64,000 bases of DNA, taken from Brachypodium distachyon (Eukaryota > Streptophyta > Magnoliopsida > Poales > Poaceae). Location: assembly GCF_000005505.3 (NCBI RefSeq), contig NC_016133.3:29443008-29507007 (forward strand), given 5' to 3'. Positions within the stretch are counted from its first letter, which is position 1, and each line of letters begins with the position of its first letter. A model generated the notes under the pieces. It had not been told where the DNA came from, made no database searches, and worked only from the letters and a program-made list of their open reading frames with translations. This document shows positions 22,660-33,232 of the stretch, in pieces. A program made the translations under genes and the position numbers.

Positions 22660-24225
22660 CTATGGATGGTGTGAGATTCTTGGTCACTGGAGGAACTCGC
22701 AAAAGTTTTTGGGCTATGGAAGCAGGGAGCTCTAGCGCCTGGGTTGATTTCACGAGGAAGAAGAAGGGTAAAAGGCATTTCCCTTTCCCTTTAACCTTCC
22801 TCCTTTTATAGGCTGAATCCGGCCGAAGAATCCGGGCCGCAAGATCCTTATCTTGGCCACATGTCCCACATCGATCGGGAAGTGGAGCGGTGAAAACAAA
22901 AACGAACACCCATCTTTCGGGCGCAAGAATCCATGAAATCATTATGCCTTATTAACTGCGCGAAGTGTGACCGTTTTCCCAATGACGCACGCCAACAGTA
23001 CGCCTAGCTGTCAGGCTAGACTGTGCACCCGGTCAACTCTATTGACCCAACGGCTCTTCACCTTCAACAGGTACGTCATCAGTGACAGAGTCTGACTCAA
23101 ATGTCATGACTCAAAAGCTATCTCTCGTATAGGGAGGTGGATTTGTACCATAAGAATGGGACTCGTCTTGAGTCTCGATTATGAATACTAAAGACTCTCA
23201 TTCGAGACGCGATTTAATCAGTTGTTATTTTATATTAAAGACTTCATACAGTCATCTATTGTTTCTTCTTTATTCACAACGGTAAAAACAAGGTAATGAC
23301 CCTGGTACAAGGCGGTTTCATATAATCGACTCAAATTGAGTCGCACCAGCTGCGACACCTCAGTTGTTTATGCTCATTCTCATAACAGTAAGCCTCTTGG
23401 GTTTCATCCAAAGAGCCTGAAGCCGCACCAGCTGCGTTGCTCTGGTGAACCCGATGCTCATTGCGTGAAGTTAAGCCTCATGGATCATTCCATCGAGCCT
23501 GAAATCATACCAGCTACGTATTTCAGTAAATCCATGCTCCTTGCATGAAGATAAGACCCGAAAGTTCTCTTACGGGCCTGGAATCGTACCGGCTACGTTA
23601 TTTCCAGTCAAATCCATACTCATTGTATGAAGGTAAGTCCTAAAAATTAGGTCTAGATATGCATCGGCTGCATCCCTCCAGTAACAATCCTCGTTTAAGG
23701 GTCGCTCCCTCTAACCATGTTCATTACATGAAGATAAGACCCGTAGGCTTTCTATTGGGCCTGGAAACGTATCAGCTGCGTATTTCCAGTACAAGTAATC
23801 TTGACGAACGAGTCGAGTACTTAAAAACTAGAATTTGACTCTATAAGACCCTAGCAGGCTAAGTCAAAATTCACTAGTCGCCAGGTTCGAGCCCGGGGAC
23901 TCGAATGCTGATGAAAACTAGTGTTGTTTTCGCCCTAGAGCGATTAACTGGACTCGACTTCTCGAGTATCAAAGTACATTAAGTATATATCCCTATGATT
24001 TCTACTCACCACATTGATTCACTATCAGTTCATATTGAGGAACTGTTACTTAACAGTCAAAGCATTAAAGCATTAGCTCAGACACTCTCTGAGTTGAAAA
24101 TACTTCTCATTCGAAGTACAAGTCGATGAAACTCCAAGTCTGCAGTATTATGGAACTGGCTCAACAACATAATAAGCTCATTCTTTACAGGAAAAGTCCC
24201 TAGTCGAGTCTTCGACTCAACCGGG
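22660..24225 (+). other. Outer element 3' untranslated region
   Basis: Non-coding sequence between the antisense ORF and the 3' LTR. Apart from the diverged 80-bp repeats it holds AT-rich DNA rich in GACTCGA/GAGTCG words. No gene seen. Confidence 0.6.
23340..23790 (+). repeat. Diverged tandem repeat of about 80 bp in outer element 3' region
   Basis: A word like GCACCAGCTGCG (variants CATACCAGCTACG, CGTACCGGCTACG, CGTATCAGCTGCG) recurs near 23342, 23421, 23508, 23586 and 23768. It alternates with a TGCTCATTGCATGAAGNTAAG-like word. Confidence 0.75.
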
Positions 24226-24239
24226 CACTTGGGGGCTAC
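24226..24239 (+). other. Polypurine-like tract before the 3' LTR
   Basis: The sequence CACTTGGGGGCTAC immediately precedes the TG of the 3' LTR, where plus-strand priming would occur. The run is short and not purely purine. Confidence 0.5.
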
Positions 24240-24724
24240 TGACGAGGTTATGACTAACCATGTACTCGACTCGAGTATACCCAGTATAGCCCAGCTGGGG
24301 GCCCACAAGGAAGTCTACCTCGACTCCAGGAGTCTACATGCCAAATCTTGCGACTCAAGACAAGGAAGGTTAATTAGAGTATATTTCCTCATTGTAACCG
24401 ACTTGAACTCTACCTGAGACCTGAGTTCCTACATATATAAAGGACTAGGAGAGGGAGCTAAGAGGACACCTCCAACTTAGATACAAGTCGCCTGGACGCA
24501 CTTGACGACTCGGTGCATCTAGAGTATGCGCCACCCCGTTGTAATCGACTCATCAATACAGATCCGACAAGCAAGACGTAGGGGTATTACCTCATCGAGG
24601 GCCCTGAACCTGGGTAAATCGTGTCCCTTGTGTCCTTGTTAGCCGATGAGTTCGCTAATACACACTCATCTTTCCTTGATACAAGTCCATCAATATGGAC
24701 ATTGTCGAAGTTACATCTTCGTCA
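24240..24724 (+). repeat. 3' LTR of outer retrotransposon
   Basis: 485 bp, TGACG...CGTCA, the partner of 5024-5507. Right flank ACAGA. Confidence 0.93.
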
Positions 24725-25886
24725 ACAGAGACTCCGGATGGAACCTGTTTAGAGACAACACGAATCTTAAAGATATTTTATGGTGGACTAGCTGAAATGT
24801 CCGTGCGTTGCAACGGAACAACAAAATAAAAGGATACGTTCAGAAACATGCAACGATCACCAAATATCCCTTTAAAAAACCCCATGGGTATAACGATGGT
24901 TCGCCCGATTAGTCATGGGTAAGGTATGGGTATACCCATGGATACCCGATGTGTCGCTTAGTTAATATTTTAATTAAATAATAATTATTTTTATTATATA
25001 ATATGTGGACTATTTGATTTTTTTTTAGCAAAATGTGGACTCTTTTTTTTAGAGGACGAAATGTGGACTCTTTGATGCAATAAGGATTAACGGATGAACC
25101 CTGCTGTAAAATAAAATAAAGACCAAGTGCAAAATTGGCCAATAGCCCATGACTCGATGACCCAACAACTTGCCCTGTTTGGGCATCTCTCTCGCTCAGT
25201 CAGGCTCACAGAAGAAAGCATCGAGGCGCCTTCTCCCATCACCCATTCTACACGGCCATCATCTCTCGTTCTCTCTACTATGCCCTAGGCGCCGCCACCA
25301 TTCTCTCTCGCAGTCTGTCTCGTCAGCTTCTTATAACAATTCGCCATCTCCTCGTGTAATTTAGCCCTAGGAGGAGACGGCTGTGGCTGGGAACGGAAGG
25401 GGACCAGCAGTGGTCGCGCCTGAGGGACAGAGGGGACGGCCGTGGCTTCGATTGCTTGCCCGATGGGTCCCCGATCGGGTCTCATCTTCCGACTCCCGTA
25501 GTGTTTCAGCGGAGCGATATTTTTCTCGTCAGATTCGGAGTTGTTGTCCGACTCTCGTAACGATCCCACTGGCGATGGATTCCTTCGAAGAGTTCCAGTC
25601 CAATTCGGTGCAGGTAACGGGACAGACGGCTTAGTAGGACTAATATACATGTAATTTTGGGGGGCCCACAAAATTTTTGGAAGGTTTAACAGACAACAGT
25701 GAAATAAACGGTCCGTATTTTTTAGACAGTATATAGGTTGATTTAACTCCGGTAGGTCGGGGTTCTGTAAAAAATTCGCTTTACTGCGAAGACCGACTCC
25801 TCACGGAGTCTCGGCGCCGGTCCGCGAAATACGTCGCCGGAATAACAAAGCACTCATTGCCACAGCTCCGCACTAAAAATCAAGCC
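24725..25886. other. Intergenic DNA upstream of the LRR-RLP gene
   Basis: Contains a fragment with the words GTCCGTGCGTTGCAACGGAA (near 24799, a motif recurring in grass repeats), a palindromic ATGGGTATACCCAT near 24926, and from about 25200 a GC-richer stretch that may include promoter and 5' UTR of the next gene. No coding sequence recognised. Confidence 0.5.
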
Positions 25887-27257
25887 ATGACAGACCACGC
25901 ACAGGCCTCCCGAGGCCCTCTGCTGTGCTGCCTCCTCCTGCTGCTGTTATCCTCTCCCCAAAGGGCAACTAGCATGTACCTCGACGACGACGACGACGGC
26001 AGCTTCTCCGGCGGCGGCGGCCCGCGGCAGAGGAGCCTCTCCGGCGTCGTGCTCAACAGCAACTCCTCCAACGGCACCGGCGCCGGCGCGGCCTTCTGCA
26101 GGCTCCTCTCCCTCCAGATACTGGACCTGTCGAACAACCGGCTCAGCGGGGAGCTGCCCGACTGCTGGTGGAACCTGCAGGCTCTGCAGTTCATGGACCT
26201 GTCCAACAACTCTTTTTCAGGTGAAATCCCCGCCGCCAAGGCAAGCCACAACTGCTCTCTCGAGTCGGTTCATCTTGCCGGCAACGGCTTCACCGGCGTC
26301 TTCCCGCCGGTCCTCGAGGGCTGCAACTCGCTGGCTACTCTGGACATCGGGAACAACAGGTTCTTTGGTGCTATCCCTCCTTGGATCGGGGCTGGCGTTC
26401 CATCGCTGAGAATCCTCAGCCTCAGGTCAAACAATTTCACCGGGCAAATCCCTCAGGAATTGTCGCGGCTTTCGCAGCTTCAGCTGCTTGACATGGCCAA
26501 CAATAGCTTGACAGGGTCGATTCCGGTAGCCTTTGGTAAATTGGCCTCCATGAGGGATCCAAAAATTGTGTCGACTCCAGGGTCGCTAGATGGGTCCAAC
26601 TATCAGGATAGAATCGACATAATCTGGAAGGGCCAGGAGCTCATCTTCCAAAGGACGATCCAGTTACTAACCGGCATCGATTTGTCGGGCAATTCGCTAT
26701 CTCAGTGTATCCCTGAAGAGTTAACTAAACTCGAGGGCCTCCGGTTTCTGAACCTGTCAAGGAACCGTCTCTCATGTGGCATTCCTACAGATATTGGTAG
26801 CCTGAAAAATCTTGAATTCCTTGATCTATCGTCTAACGAACTTGCAGGAGCCATTCCTCAGAGTATATCGATCTTGTCGTCCCTCAGCATCTTCAACATC
26901 TCGAACAATCATTTGTCAGGCAAGATACCCACTGGGAGCCAGATGCAGACCTTGACTGACCCTTTAAGTTACTACAACAATTCTGGGCTTTGTGGATTTC
27001 CTATTGCTCCATGTGCGAATACTTCGCTTGCATCGGAAGAGACAAAAGGTGAAGAAAATCAGGATCAATGGTTGTACTACTGTGTGATTGCTGGGATCGT
27101 GTTTGGATTCTGGCTATGGTTTGGGGTGCTCTTTACAATGGAGACCTGGAGATCTGCTGTTCTCTTGTTTGTTGATGGCATGCAATGTAACATTATGAAG
27201 AAGGTGTCACACATTGATCAGTTTCTTTCAGAAGGAAACAGTGACCAATATCTTTAG
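25887..27257 (+). CDS. LRR receptor-like protein, short form (no kinase)
   Basis: Single-exon frame of 456 codons from ATG 25887 (MTDHAQASRG) to TAG 27255-27257. It opens with a hydrophobic signal peptide (LLCCLLLLLLSS, residues about 12-23), then an odd acidic and glycine-rich stretch (DDDDD, GGGG). About ten LRRs follow, with the RLP 'island' before the last repeats (YQDRIDIIWKGQELIFQ). The protein ends with a C-terminal cap with paired cysteines (SGLCGFPIAPC), a membrane helix at about 395-417 (YYCVIAGIVFGFWLWFGVLF) and a short cytosolic tail. The tail (GMQCNIMKKVSHIDQFLSEG) is of the grass RLP type. Full-length relatives usually have many more LRRs and an N-terminal cysteine-pair cap; both are missing, so this is an N-terminally shortened or rearranged copy, still open. 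Likely a plasma-membrane protein acting with a co-receptor kinase if expressed; ligand unknown. Confidence 0.85.
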   Translation: MTDHAQASRGPLLCCLLLLLLSSPQRATSMYLDDDDDGSFSGGGGPRQRSLSGVVLNSNSSNGTGAGAAFCRLLSLQILDLSNNRLSGELPDCWWNLQALQFMDLSNNSFSGEIPAAKASHNCSLESVHLAGNGFTGVFPPVLEGCNSLATLDIGNNRFFGAIPPWIGAGVPSLRILSLRSNNFTGQIPQELSRLSQLQLLDMANNSLTGSIPVAFGKLASMRDPKIVSTPGSLDGSNYQDRIDIIWKGQELIFQRTIQLLTGIDLSGNSLSQCIPEELTKLEGLRFLNLSRNRLSCGIPTDIGSLKNLEFLDLSSNELAGAIPQSISILSSLSIFNISNNHLSGKIPTGSQMQTLTDPLSYYNNSGLCGFPIAPCANTSLASEETKGEENQDQWLYYCVIAGIVFGFWLWFGVLFTMETWRSAVLLFVDGMQCNIMKKVSHIDQFLSEGNSDQYL

Positions 27258-28080
27258 ATGTATTTCTTACTTTCAGAAGAATGTATGTATGCTAAGAGCA
27301 TCCCCAATAGCGTGTAATCATTAAGAGGGAGAAAAATGTACTAACATTTACCATATCAAATAAATATACTATGAAAATATATAAACTCTTTTACACTGTA
27401 CCTTTGAAATTAATAGGAACCGTCCACTTCTTTAATCTAAAGGTTCAGATTAGCATGTTACTTCTTAATACTCCAATTTAGATGTAGAGAAAAATACACC
27501 ACTAGTCCTAAATTTGGAGTGCATGCGTCGTTAAAGCCTTGAACTGGTATTAGTGTCACACTTAGGTCAAAAAACGGGGTTAATTCCGGCCACGTACGAG
27601 GCAGCCACGTCGACTTAAACTAGGACCAGGGTTGCGATCCAAACCCACAAGAACACTAGATGCACTTTCAACCTCTTATTTTTGGCGGTTGATGACAACA
27701 CGATTAAAGCTTACAAATGGAATGAGATTAATAATTTGTTTTGAGACGTTGATATAAGCAGGCTTCTTGGTTTTGTATGGAGGAACCCGTGTGACTCCTT
27801 TCAAAGATCCTCTAAGTTTCCTTCACGACTTAGAGATCGTGTACTCCCTGCCCACCAGGCCTACTTACATGACTCATGCTATATTGAGTTCTGATACAAT
27901 ACAACCCCCTCTCATCCAACCAAAACACAAATACGGTCTAGATCACTCCGTACTCTTTCATTAAAAAAGGCATGATCAGGACCGTATCTAGGAATTCGGG
28001 GCCCTGGTGCGAAATGTGAAACGAGGCCTTAATAATACAAAATGTTGCATAATCGAAATATACTCTGCTTAATTATATTA
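27258..28080. other. Intergenic DNA after the LRR-RLP gene
   Basis: RLP 3' flank, then AT-rich DNA. A GAGCATCCCCAATAGCGTG word near 27297 resembles the end of a Tourist-like MITE, but no matching second end was found. The stretch near 27490-27660 looks like dispersed grass repeat. No gene. Confidence 0.5.
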
Positions 28081-28197
28081 CTCTCTCCGACCTATATTAA
28101 CTGTCGAAATATTATATGTATCTTGACTCATTTTAAACATAGATACATTCATATATATTTGGGCAAATTTGAGACAAGTAAATTGGATCGGATGGGG
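28081..28197. mobile_element. Stowaway-like MITE (117 bp)
   Basis: Ends CTCTCTCCGACC and, inverted on the right, CCCCATCCGATCC. It is flanked by TA on both sides (28079-28080 and 28198-28199), the Tc1/mariner-type target duplication. Confidence 0.7.
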
Positions 28198-28805
28198 TAC
28201 TTCAGTAGGTGATATTTGATCAGTTTTGCTATATCTAACTCACCTGATTTTTAGTTAGAGATGATTCTTCAGTTATTGGATATGGTGTGTGCTTTAAGAT
28301 TCAAAAAAAAAGATGGAAAAATAAGAGTAAAATGGCATCTAAATACTAACCCAACGTCTTCGATTCGGCAACATAAATTTAAGCCTTGCTTAAAAATTAG
28401 ACGCCTGAGATATAACCACATACTTTTTATACTACATAGAAAAATTCAAATTTTACGTTCAAATAATAAAGGTTGTATTTATAAGAAATAAACTGACCTC
28501 CCAACGGCTGTAAAAAAAGAAAGCTGACCTCCCGCGGCCCCGCCTAGCCCCTGCCGATAGATCACATGAGGAGTTGCCTTCATGGGCTTATTTCGATCAC
28601 TAATGGGCTTTGTTTTGCTGTTAATTAAGGATGACTAAGCATTAATCATTACTATTACGGCTAGATTTGGGGGCCCTTAATTTTTAGAGGCCCTGAACTG
28701 TTGCACATCTTGCACCTGTCACTGTACGGGCCTGGGCATGACGAACATTAAATAATATTTTATTTACTTCTTTCCACCTAGCTCTTTCGATTTTGTCAGA
28801 TATTG
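28198..28805. other. AT-rich intergenic DNA without gene
   Basis: No coding potential. The word GGGGCCCTTAATTTTTAGAGGCCC near 28670 and GGGGCCCTGG near 28000 suggest fragments of one dispersed repeat. Confidence 0.4.
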
Positions 28806-29480
28806 CACCGTTGGATCACGACGAAATTTCACGAGCTTGTATTAGACACAATTCCACACAGTCTCACCACAGGGATCAGCGAAATATTTCTTGAGCCAGC
28901 AGGAAACATGCGAACAAGTCGGACGTTTTTGCTGTCCCGCACGGCTGTGAGAAATCCAAACAGCGCTCGGTGTTTTGCAATTTTCCAGCGATTCCACCGT
29001 TGGATCGCGACGAAATTTCACATTGTAGTGGTAGACAAAATTCCACACAATCTCACCGAAGGGATCGGAGAAACCTTTCTTGAGGCAGCGGGGAACATGC
29101 GAACAAGTAGGACATTGTGCTGTCTCGCAGGGTCACGAGAAATTCAAACAACACTCTGTGGTTTGAAGGTTTCTGGAGACTCCACTGTTGGATCGTGACA
29201 AAATTTAACACTGTCATAGTAGACAACATTCCGCACAATCTCACCAAAAGGATCGTCAAAATAATGATTGAATCAACAGGAAATATGCGAACAAGTTAGA
29301 CATTCATGCTGTGACACATGGCCGCGAGGAATCCGAACAACACCTGGTGTTTTGGAGTTGGCTGGAGATTTCACCATTGGATCGAGGCAAAATTTCACAG
29401 CGTTATACTAGACATAATTTCGCACAATCTCACCGGAGGGATCGTCGAAATAATACTTTAGGCTGCAGACACTTTGCGAG
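28806..29480 (+). repeat. 188-bp tandem repeat, about 3.6 copies
   Basis: Units start with CACCGTTGGATCNCGACGAA-like sequence at 28806, 28995, 29183 and 29372 (spacings 189, 188, 189). Each also has CACAATCTCACCNNAGGGATC, GGAAACATGCGAACAAGT and GAAATCCAAACA. Copies are diverged by many substitutions but not by length. Confidence 0.92.
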
Positions 29481-30490
29481 AGAGGAAGAAGGCAGGAGAA
29501 AGAAAAAGATTAGGCGACAAGAGAGCAAAAGGAAGTAGAAGAAAAAACGTGAAAAGACCATCTTACCCTTCTGAGTTTGGGAGGGGGGTGTATTGAATTA
29601 GGCCTGTATATATACTTATACGGTGGAATGACTATTTCTAGACAGAATAAAAACAAGAAGTAATAGAACTCGATAGTTTCATCCAATAGTGTAGTAAATT
29701 ATCCCATCTGAATTCTTAGCCTTTATGCCAGAGATGAATTTCAATAAATAATAAAACAACTAATACATGAAAATAAAAGATCATACTTCATAGATAACGA
29801 GAGTCATGGCACCGAGACACAAAACACATTTCCACATTTATTTGCCCTTTTATATGCGATTTTGTTTTATTGTTTTTGCACGTGCGTGTGTGCATGTCAA
29901 ATCCCCACATATTTGTTATTACTATTTTTTCCTATGTCTATTTATGTCAACTTTTATTTTATTTTGAGTGTGTCTATGCGTGTACCACTTATCCATACTT
30001 TCACATGTCATTGCTATTGTCTTTTGCATGTGGACGTGTGCGTGCATATCTATATTATTGCTATTGACTTTGAGGTATCTGTGTGGATATGTACATAGGC
30101 AATCGGTGGTGCCGGTCTGTCATCTCTTTATATTATAAAAAAAGCTCCTCAAACTATTTTAAATGTAAACAATAAATATGTTAATAGCATTAGGTGATAT
30201 TCGTCATCAAAGTTGAATAAAATTATCAACAAATGTCATTAACATATAATAATATTTTTTTAATTTACGTAATCACATTAATGGCATGCAGTTGAATGAA
30301 GTCGTACAAAATATCTTTTTGTGGTTATCATTTCAATCAATTAATCACATGTTAATAAAGTAATTCGTGGTCATAACACTTGGTAAGAAAAAATTGCCTA
30401 TACGGGGGCAGTAATGTACTACTGTACCAGTGAATAAAAAAAAGGCAGATACGAACAATGGACCTGCCAGCAGAAACCAATTAAATGCTC
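29481..30490. other. AT-rich intergenic DNA upstream of NPF gene A
   Basis: No gene found. It has several TTTTATTTTATT-like runs and a TATATTATAAAAAAAG stretch near 30121. A possible core promoter of gene A lies at its 3' end. Confidence 0.45.
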
Positions 30491-30491
30491 C

Positions 30492-30499
30492 CATAAATA
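30492..30499 (+). promoter_or_regulatory. Possible TATA box of NPF gene A
   Basis: CATAAATA about 105 bp before the ATG at 30601. The match to TATAAA is weak, and no sequence shared with the B/C promoter block is seen. Confidence 0.3.
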
Positions 30500-30600
30500 C
30501 GTAGCTAGCCAAGAACAGCAGTCCAGCAGCAAGAACCATTAAATCCGTTGGAGAGCACGGCATTACCCAGGAGCTAGCCCCCCACCCAGATAGACAGACC

Positions 30601-33232
30601 ATGGAGAACGGCTATGGGGAATACGCGAAGGACGGCTCCGTCGACCTCCGCGGCAACCCTGTCCTCCGGTCCAAGCGCGGCGGCTGGAAGGCCTGCACCT
30701 TCATCGTCGGTACGTACTCCTGTGCTTCATGGTTTAATTCGTACACATGAGTGCGTGTGTTTAATTAACAATTCCGGTTTGTCTCGCTTCGGCGGTGGCG
30801 GCGGCGGTGGCGGCACTTCGCAGTATACGAGCTGTTCGAGAGGATGGCCTACTACGGGATCTCGTCGAACCTGGTGATGTATCTGACCAACAGGCTCCAC
30901 GAGGGGACGGTCCAGGCATCCAACAACGTCACCAACTGGTCCGGCACCGTCTTCCTCACGCCACTCGTCGGGGCCGTCGTCGCCGATGCCTACCTCGGCC
31001 GCTACTGGACCTTTGTCGCCGGTTCAGTCATCTACCTCATGGTACGCTTCTGCTAGTACTGTAATTGCTCGATTTTCACCATTTCGCTGCCTAGTTTTTA
31101 CAGTTAAAACGCGCTACCTCGATTCCTCCTTTTCAGCAAAAAAAAAAGAAGCAAAAATCTCATGTCATTTGGCCCAGTCCGGCCCGCCTGCCTGAGGCCT
31201 GATAAATATTTGGTCAATACGTCATTCAGCGTTGGTCTTGGTGTTATATGTTAGTGGGCCTTGGGGTTGACCTTTTCAGAGTTAGCCTTTTTAGTAGGAT
31301 TTTGGGCTTTCAATTTTACTCTGTGAGTCACCAAATTTATGCCGAAAACTCAATCTAGTCAGAAAAAGGAAACCGAGACTTGAAATACTTAAACTCGACA
31401 AGATGACTCAAATGTCATCGTTTCTGTATTTAGACCGTACCGCGGAGCATTTTGCGTTTTGCGCCCGGAGAAATCCCGTCCCCAAAAAATTCTCCTCCAC
31501 GACTGAAATTCCTAGCTCCTCTCCCCCGATTCATTCCCGGACCCATTCGCCAACCCGTCCAGCGTGCATCCCCGTTCTCTTCCGCATCAGATTCATGTCA
31601 AGCGTGTTTTTGGGACAGTGACCAAATTGATTTCCATAATGGAATGGTTATACTATTGATTTTTCATACTCGTCCTGAAATTACTACTCCTACATCGGGG
31701 TTGTTTTTAGCCTTTGTTATCGCGCTGGGCCTTTCGTGTTTTCATTAACTGATGAATTACTGAAAACCAACGCAATGCAGGGCATGATACTGCTGACGCT
31801 GTCGGTGACCGTGCCGGCGCTGAAACCTCCTTCCTGCTCTGGCGGCAGCACCGCCAGCAGCAGCTGCCCGCGTGCCTCCGCGCTGCAGCTGGGCGTGTAC
31901 TTCGGCGGGCTGTACACGATCGCTCTGGGCCACGGCGGCACGAAGCCCAACATCTCGACCATCGGGGCGGACCAGTTCGACGAGTTCCACCCGTCGGAGA
32001 AGCTGCAGAAGCTCTCCTTCTTCAACTGGTGGATGTTCACCATCTTCACGGGCATCCTCGTCTCCAGCACCGTCCTCGTCTACCTCCAGGACAACATCAG
32101 CTGGGGAGTCGGCTACGGCGTGCCCACGCTCGGCCTGCTCGTCTCCGTCGCCATCTTCCTCGCCGGCACCCCGCTGTACCGCCACAAGGTGCCACAGGGC
32201 AGCCCGCTCACCACCATCGCCAGGGTGCTCGCCGCCGCCGTCTGGAAGCGCCGCGTCTCGCTGCCAAATGACGTCAAGGACCAGGAGCTGCACGAGCTCG
32301 AGCCCGAGCACTACGCGAGCAAGAGGACGTTCCGGATTGAAGCCACCGACACGATGAAGTTCCTGAACAAGGCTGCCGTACCGACAGGGACGCCGGCGCC
32401 GCGGTGGACGCTGTGCACGGTGACGCAGGTGGAGGAGACGAAGCAGATCATCAAGCTGCTGCCGCTGCTGGTGGCCATGGTGCTGCCGTGCACGCTCATC
32501 GCGCAGACCAACACGCTCTTCGTCAAGCAGGGCGCGACGCTGGACCGGCGCGTGGGGAAGTTCAGCGTGCCCCCGGCGAGCCTTGGCGTGTTCGTCACGC
32601 TCACCCTGCTCGTGTGCCTCGCGCTCTACGACCGGGTCTTCGTGCCCGTGGCCAGGAGGCGCACCGGGAACCCGCGCGGGATCACGCTGCTGCAGCGGAT
32701 CGGCACCGGGATGCTGCTCCAGGTCGCCACCATGGCGGTCACGGCGGCCGTCGAGAGCGGCAGGCTGAGCTTCGCGAGGACCCACCCCGCCGTTCACGGC
32801 GTGCTTCCCCTGACGATCTTCATACTGCTGCCGCAGTTCGTGCTCATGGGCGCGTCCGACGCGTTCCTGGCGGTGGGGCAGATGGAGATCTTCTACGACC
32901 AGGCGCCGGAGAGCATGAAGAGCCTCGGCACGGCGCTGTCGCTGACGGCGTACGGCGCCGGGAACGCGCTCAGCAGCGTCATCCTCTCGCTCGTCCAGCG
33001 CGTCACGGCGGCAAGGGGAACCCCGTGGGTGACCAACGACCTCAACGCCTCCCGCCTCGACTGCTACTACGCGCTCCTCGCCGTGCTCGCCGCGCTCAAC
33101 CTGTCGGTGTTCGTCGCGCTCAGCGGGAGGTACACGTACCGAACGGAGTCGACGGAGACCATCGACGTCGCCATGGACGTGCAGGGACCTGCCGCCGCAA
33201 GGTTTCGTTCCGATTCAGCACCAACGGCGTGA
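30601..33232 (+). CDS. NPF transporter A (NRT1/PTR family, NPF5.2/5.3-like)
   Basis: Proton-coupled carrier of the major facilitator superfamily; the NPF5.2/5.3 (PTR3) clade includes di/tripeptide transporters, substrate here not known. Exons are 30601-30709, 30824-31041 and 31781-33232; joined they give 592 codons, the usual NPF length. All introns are GT-AG. It starts MENGYGEYAKDGSVDL, with the ExxER proton-coupling motif as E39-L-F-E42-R43 (YELFERMAYYG) followed by SSNLVMYLT. Later family blocks are GGTKPNISTIGADQFDEF, KLSFFNWWMF, VTQVEETKQIIKLLP, NTLFVKQGATLD, FFLLPQF-type ILLPQFVLMGASDAF, and FYDQAPESMKSLGTAL. About 12 membrane helices are expected from the alternating hydrophobic segments. 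It differs from B and C in lacking the third intron and in a shorter N-terminus. No lesion seen. Confidence 0.93.

Larger units (their letters stand above)
5024..24724 (+). mobile_element. Outer Ty3/gypsy (Tat-like) LTR retrotransposon, nested and degenerate
   Basis: Two direct LTRs (5024-5507 and 24240-24724) bound an internal region starting with a primer-binding-site-like sequence and ending in a G-rich polypurine-like tract. In order it carries gag (5662 to about 7945, interrupted), a pol remnant with the end of RT, two RNase H-like domains and integrase (about 17757-20267), a 52-bp tandem repeat array (20521-20812), an antisense ORF (21190-22659, minus) and a second diverged tandem array (about 23340-23790). 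This order, with dual RNase H and an ORF antisense to pol before the 3' LTR, matches the Tat lineage (Grande, RIRE2, Retand). Protease and the first part of RT are missing, apparently lost where the inner element sits. The span contains a solo LTR and a second element. The 5-bp flanks (CCTGC and ACAGA) do not match. Confidence 0.9.

Noticed and set aside
31757..32797. A 346-codon minus-strand open frame and several long plus-strand frames over NPF A exon 3
   Set aside because: Shadows of a very GC-rich coding exon (GC at third positions removes stops in other frames); composition is Arg/Gly/Pro/Ala-rich and no domain is present.
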